Positions 60,801 to 64,000 of a stretch of DNA of 64,000 bases are shown in pieces (position 1 is the first letter of the stretch; every line of letters starts with the position of its first letter). The stretch lies in contig NW_012236529.1 in NCBI RefSeq assembly GCF_000787575.1, positions 744,001 to 808,000 of the forward strand. Direction: 5' to 3'. This DNA comes from Acytostelium subglobosum LB1 (taxonomy: Eukaryota; Evosea; Eumycetozoa; Acytosteliales; Acytosteliaceae). The notes under the pieces were generated by a model. It searched no databases. It had not been told where the DNA came from and worked only from the letters and a program-made list of their open reading frames with translations. The position numbers and the translations under genes are program-made.

Positions 60801-63182
60801 GACAATCTCGTTAAGCAAGTTCTCCTCAGTCATGATGCTATGGCTGTATGATTTGTGTACTCCCATAATGAATGGGAAGGGTGAATAGATGTACTCTAGC
60901 AACAACTCTGGCAATATTGGTACATAGACATGTGGCTAGAGGGGAGACAGGTCAGTGGTTGGTCCGCCATTGACTGGCGAGTGTGGATATACATACCCAA
61001 GAGAATGGATGCAGGAGGGATGAGACAATCTCGGCGATAAGGGTCAGCAGGGAGTAGTGATCGCTGATGATTACGATCTTCTGTTCGAGCAATATACATT
61101 TAAACAAGAGTATTACACTCTTGATATCCAAACATTTAAAGAGTAGAGAGTATGGAAGCTAATTTGATTGATTGATTGGGCATTAGTAAGTGATTGGTCG
61201 TGGACAAATGATCAATCCAATGAACTTACTTCGGACATGGGTAAAAGACAGTCTGGTGGTCTTCTGAGTGTAATGGTTGTGTTGTTGACTGTGTGCACTA
61301 CGCTGTTGACACCTTGCACTGGCAATGCTACCTCTTGGACAATGTTGTAGATTGTTCTCTCGATTGGCAATGCATTGGAGTTGGATGATAATGATGTGGA
61401 GGCGGCCGGTGAGAAGAACACCTTTTGATAGATGTCATTCAGACACACTCGGAAGTAGCCATAGAATGGATAATGTGACAGGATGCATATGCACTTTGGT
61501 GCGTATACTGTGCTCGGATGATGATAACCTGATTGACTTAGTGAGAGTGGACTTGCTGTGGATGCACTGCCACCTGATGGTCGCATGGTGGGTGTCTGCG
61601 CACTGCCACCATCCACCTGCTGCTGTACATCGACAGTGTTGCTTGATCCACGTCTCTTTTTCACCTCTGATACCATATCATCGCTGGCCAGTTCATAAAA
61701 GGTGAGACATGAGCCATAGAAGCGCACGCCAGTCTCATTGGTGAGGACAAATGGGAAGAAGGAGGGCGCCTGCTCCTCCTTGGTGAGTGTTGCTCCCTTG
61801 GGGAAGCAGTACATCCATATGTGATTGGGAAGTATCTCCTCGTCGCGTGGCGGGTAGAAATCCAGCAGCTCACCCTTATAGGCCATCTCCAGGGGGTCGA
61901 CTTGGCGCGAAACAGTCTCGTATCGATTGTCGATCGGCTCCAACTTGGTCGAGCAGCCAACGACAAAGAAGAAGTCAATAGGTCGCGTTGGCTGGAATCT
62001 GGTCTCCTTCTCTTTCTTCTGTTTGGCCTCCTTGGCCTTACGTCGCTCCTCCTGTCGCTCCTTGTCGCGCTGTCGCTGCTGCTCTTCCTCCTCGCGCTGC
62101 CTCAGCTTCTCGCGTGCACGTTCCTTTTCTCGCTCGATCGCCTCCTTCTCCAGTTCCTTGGTGCGCTCTTTTGCCAACTGCTCCTCGATGATTGCCATTC
62201 GCTCATCCTTCTTCTTGGCTTCGAGGCTGAGGGATGAGCCACCCCCTGAGCCCTTCTCCATCTTTGCAGTAATGCGCTTGGTGAGCTTCTTGATCTGGCT
62301 GCCACCCTTGCCAATGAATGATGACATGTCCTTGTGCTCCTTGCTATCGCCCCCAATCGTTCGCTGTCTCGACAGACTGTGTGCGGGGCCGTGGGTCGCT
62401 GGGGTGACGACGCCGTCCTCGGTGGATGCCGAGCTGCTTGTGTCTGTATCATTGAGCAGGACAATGTCGCGTATCCTTATGACCATGAGCACCTTGAGTT
62501 CGGACGTTGTCTTTTCCATCGGCATCCACTGATCGATTGTGTAGCTGTCTATGAGTGAACCAGTTGCACTGCTCTCTGAAGAAGTGTCGGAGGAGTTGCC
62601 TGCCGCGGCAGTGGTCGCTGTCGCCGAAGTGGGAGTTGGCGGAGCCAACTTGTTTGAGCTGGTGGCTGTGGTGATGGTCGATGCGCCATTGACTATGGGC
62701 TTGTTGGACACCTGCAGGACATACTTGACGCTTCCAATATCAACGTTGTTGCCCAGGATGTTCTGACTGTGCACGGTGAACTCAATGTCATCGATCCTCG
62801 ACGTGGTCGTGACAGTGAACTTCTCATTCCACAGCGGGTTGGCCGTCTTCTTCTGTGTCTTTGTCTTGAACTTCTTGCCATCAACCTTGAACTTTACAAA
62901 CACGTCCTTCTCATTGATGTTGCGTCCCTGTATCTCCTCGACGTAGATAGTGGTCACGCGTGAGGCTGTGCCGCCTGCATGTATGTTTGGTGAATGATCA
63001 CCTGATGTAGTTGAGCCAACTTGTTGTTGTTGTTGTTGTTGTAGTTGTTGCTGTTCCAGTTGTCGTTGTTGTGATACTGCTAATGATGTTGATGTTAAAG
63101 TTGAAGATGAAGCAGTTGATGATGGTGACGATGATACTACATTGATCAATGTAGTAGTAGTAGGTTCCACTACTTCATTCAT
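57813..63182 (-). CDS. C2-DENN-WD40 protein, DENND3-like Rab exchange factor
   Basis: Three exons (63182-61230, 61158-60997, 60935-57813) give 1745 residues. After a poly-Gln/Ser head, a C2-type domain lies at about 74-155 (VEEIQGRNINEKDVFVKFKV, NPLWNEKFTV). A highly charged coiled coil at about 330-393 precedes the uDENN module (PIDFFFVVGCS, about 399, and FYPPRDEEILPNHIWMYCFP). The DENN core crosses all exons: KCICILSHYPFYGYFR, LEQKIVIISDHYSLLTLIAE, SSLLHPFSWPHVYVPILPE, then dDENN. From about 1408 to the end are eight WD40 repeats (for example GHGGWVNSIEVGADSKVFSS). uDENN-DENN-dDENN-WD40 is the DENND3 order, a Rab12 exchange factor in animals; the C2 part is extra. I start at the first in-frame ATG (63180-63182). 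Confidence 0.88.
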
Positions 63183-64000
63183 CTTAATAATCTCTCTTGT
63201 CTCTATCTCTGTTTCTCGAACTGTTATAATATTTGATTGATTGTACAATCGAATGAAGGGTAGGTTGTCTCTTCTTCTTAAGTTAACAGGACAATCAAGT
63301 GATCAATGAAAGTGATATGAGGTAAAGTGAGGTGAGTGAGTGACTGAGCAGCGATGCGCTGCTGTGGTTTGAATTTGTGTTCCGATCCTCAACAACAGCA
63401 ACACTACCAAACAAAGTTGTTGATATAAATGTGTATCTGTATATGTATCTGAATATATATATGTATGTATGTGTGTATATGTGTGTGTATGTTGCAGTGA
63501 ATAATGTGGTAAAGAATGATGGGGTGGACAAGTCGTTTTGATTGATTGACCATACATTACCCCAACACCACCCCACCAACAATTCAACTTTGCATTGTTG
63601 TTGATCTCCGATTCCCTTTTGCTTCTAAAACGAGATGGGTTGGTGATGGACATGTCCAAACTTAATTAATTTCCCTACTTTATATTTCATTGTTGTTAGG
63701 AATGATGACGATGATGAAGATCATGTTGATGTCTTGATGCTTCTCTAAATCGTCATTTCATTCAATGAACCATCATTCACCAAGTCCCAACCAACAACTC
63801 AATTAGTGGCTACTATAATACTGTTTACAGTTTGTTAGTTTTGGTTGTCTCGCAGTACATGTTTATTTTATATATCTACATCCAGGGTTTGGTCGCTGCT
63901 GCTGCCACATACACAAGCGATTGATTGACCTGCTGCTGCTTGCTTAGTTTGTTTGTTTGATAAAACGCGATCGTTTGTTTGTTTGGTTGTAAGATTGTTA
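63183..64000. other. Region upstream of the DENN gene to the window edge
   Basis: TATG/TGTG simple repeats at about 63430-63495 and GTTT repeats at the end. No gene supported; the next gene probably starts beyond the window. Confidence 0.55.

Overview
The window looks like nuclear DNA of a dictyostelid social amoeba, but not the very AT-rich Dictyostelium discoideum: coding regions are moderately GC-rich and noncoding DNA is AT-rich. Reasons: short (about 40-250 bp) introns with GTATGT/GTAAGT donors; frequent poly-Asn, poly-Gln and poly-Ser tracts; genes only a few hundred bases apart; and dictyostelid-type proteins such as an N-myristoylated PKBR1 kinase and a Chk2-like FHA kinase ending in a PBZ zinc finger. 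I see no tRNA, rRNA, CRISPR, LTR element, virus-like element or DNA transposon. I rebuilt gene models by hand; every spliced model below keeps one open frame through all its junctions.

Layout. 0-16.6 kb: the start of a MON2-like gene running off the left edge (minus), calnexin (plus), then a run of minus-strand genes (LMBR1-type membrane protein, mitochondrial thioredoxin, multi-pass membrane protein, CDC48/p97, HID1), a small secreted protein (plus) and a CBS-domain protein (minus). 16.6-33.8 kb: a Cys-rich type I membrane protein, PSMD5, protein phosphatase inhibitor-2, a DHHC-family protein lacking the catalytic cysteine, a 2 kb gene-free stretch with a minisatellite, a DHTKD1-type 2-oxoacid dehydrogenase, a Speedy/RINGO-like CDK activator, a TBC RabGAP, an INO80C/Ies6 subunit and an acidic protein. 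33.9-50.9 kb: TOM1, a rhomboid protease, ribosomal protein eS17, a GPH-type sugar transporter, PKBR1, a TBL1 WD40 protein, a tiny secreted peptide and the FHA-PBZ kinase. 51-64 kb: two decayed members of an ankyrin-like family in tandem, AMPK gamma, and a 1745-residue C2-DENN-WD40 protein.

The gene content is mostly conserved housekeeping and signalling: secretory quality control and Golgi/endosome traffic (calnexin, CDC48, HID1, MON2, TOM1, TBC, DENN), the proteasome (PSMD5), energy sensing (AMPK gamma and a CBS relative), PP1/CDK/PKB/Chk2 signalling and chromatin (INO80C, TBL1). The neighbours do not form an operon-like pathway. The most interesting points are the Speedy/RINGO homologue, the EHHS acyltransferase, the C2-DENN-WD40 fusion, the strand-oriented CAAT repeats in introns and leaders, the ankyrin pseudogene pair and a 49-residue secreted peptide gene.
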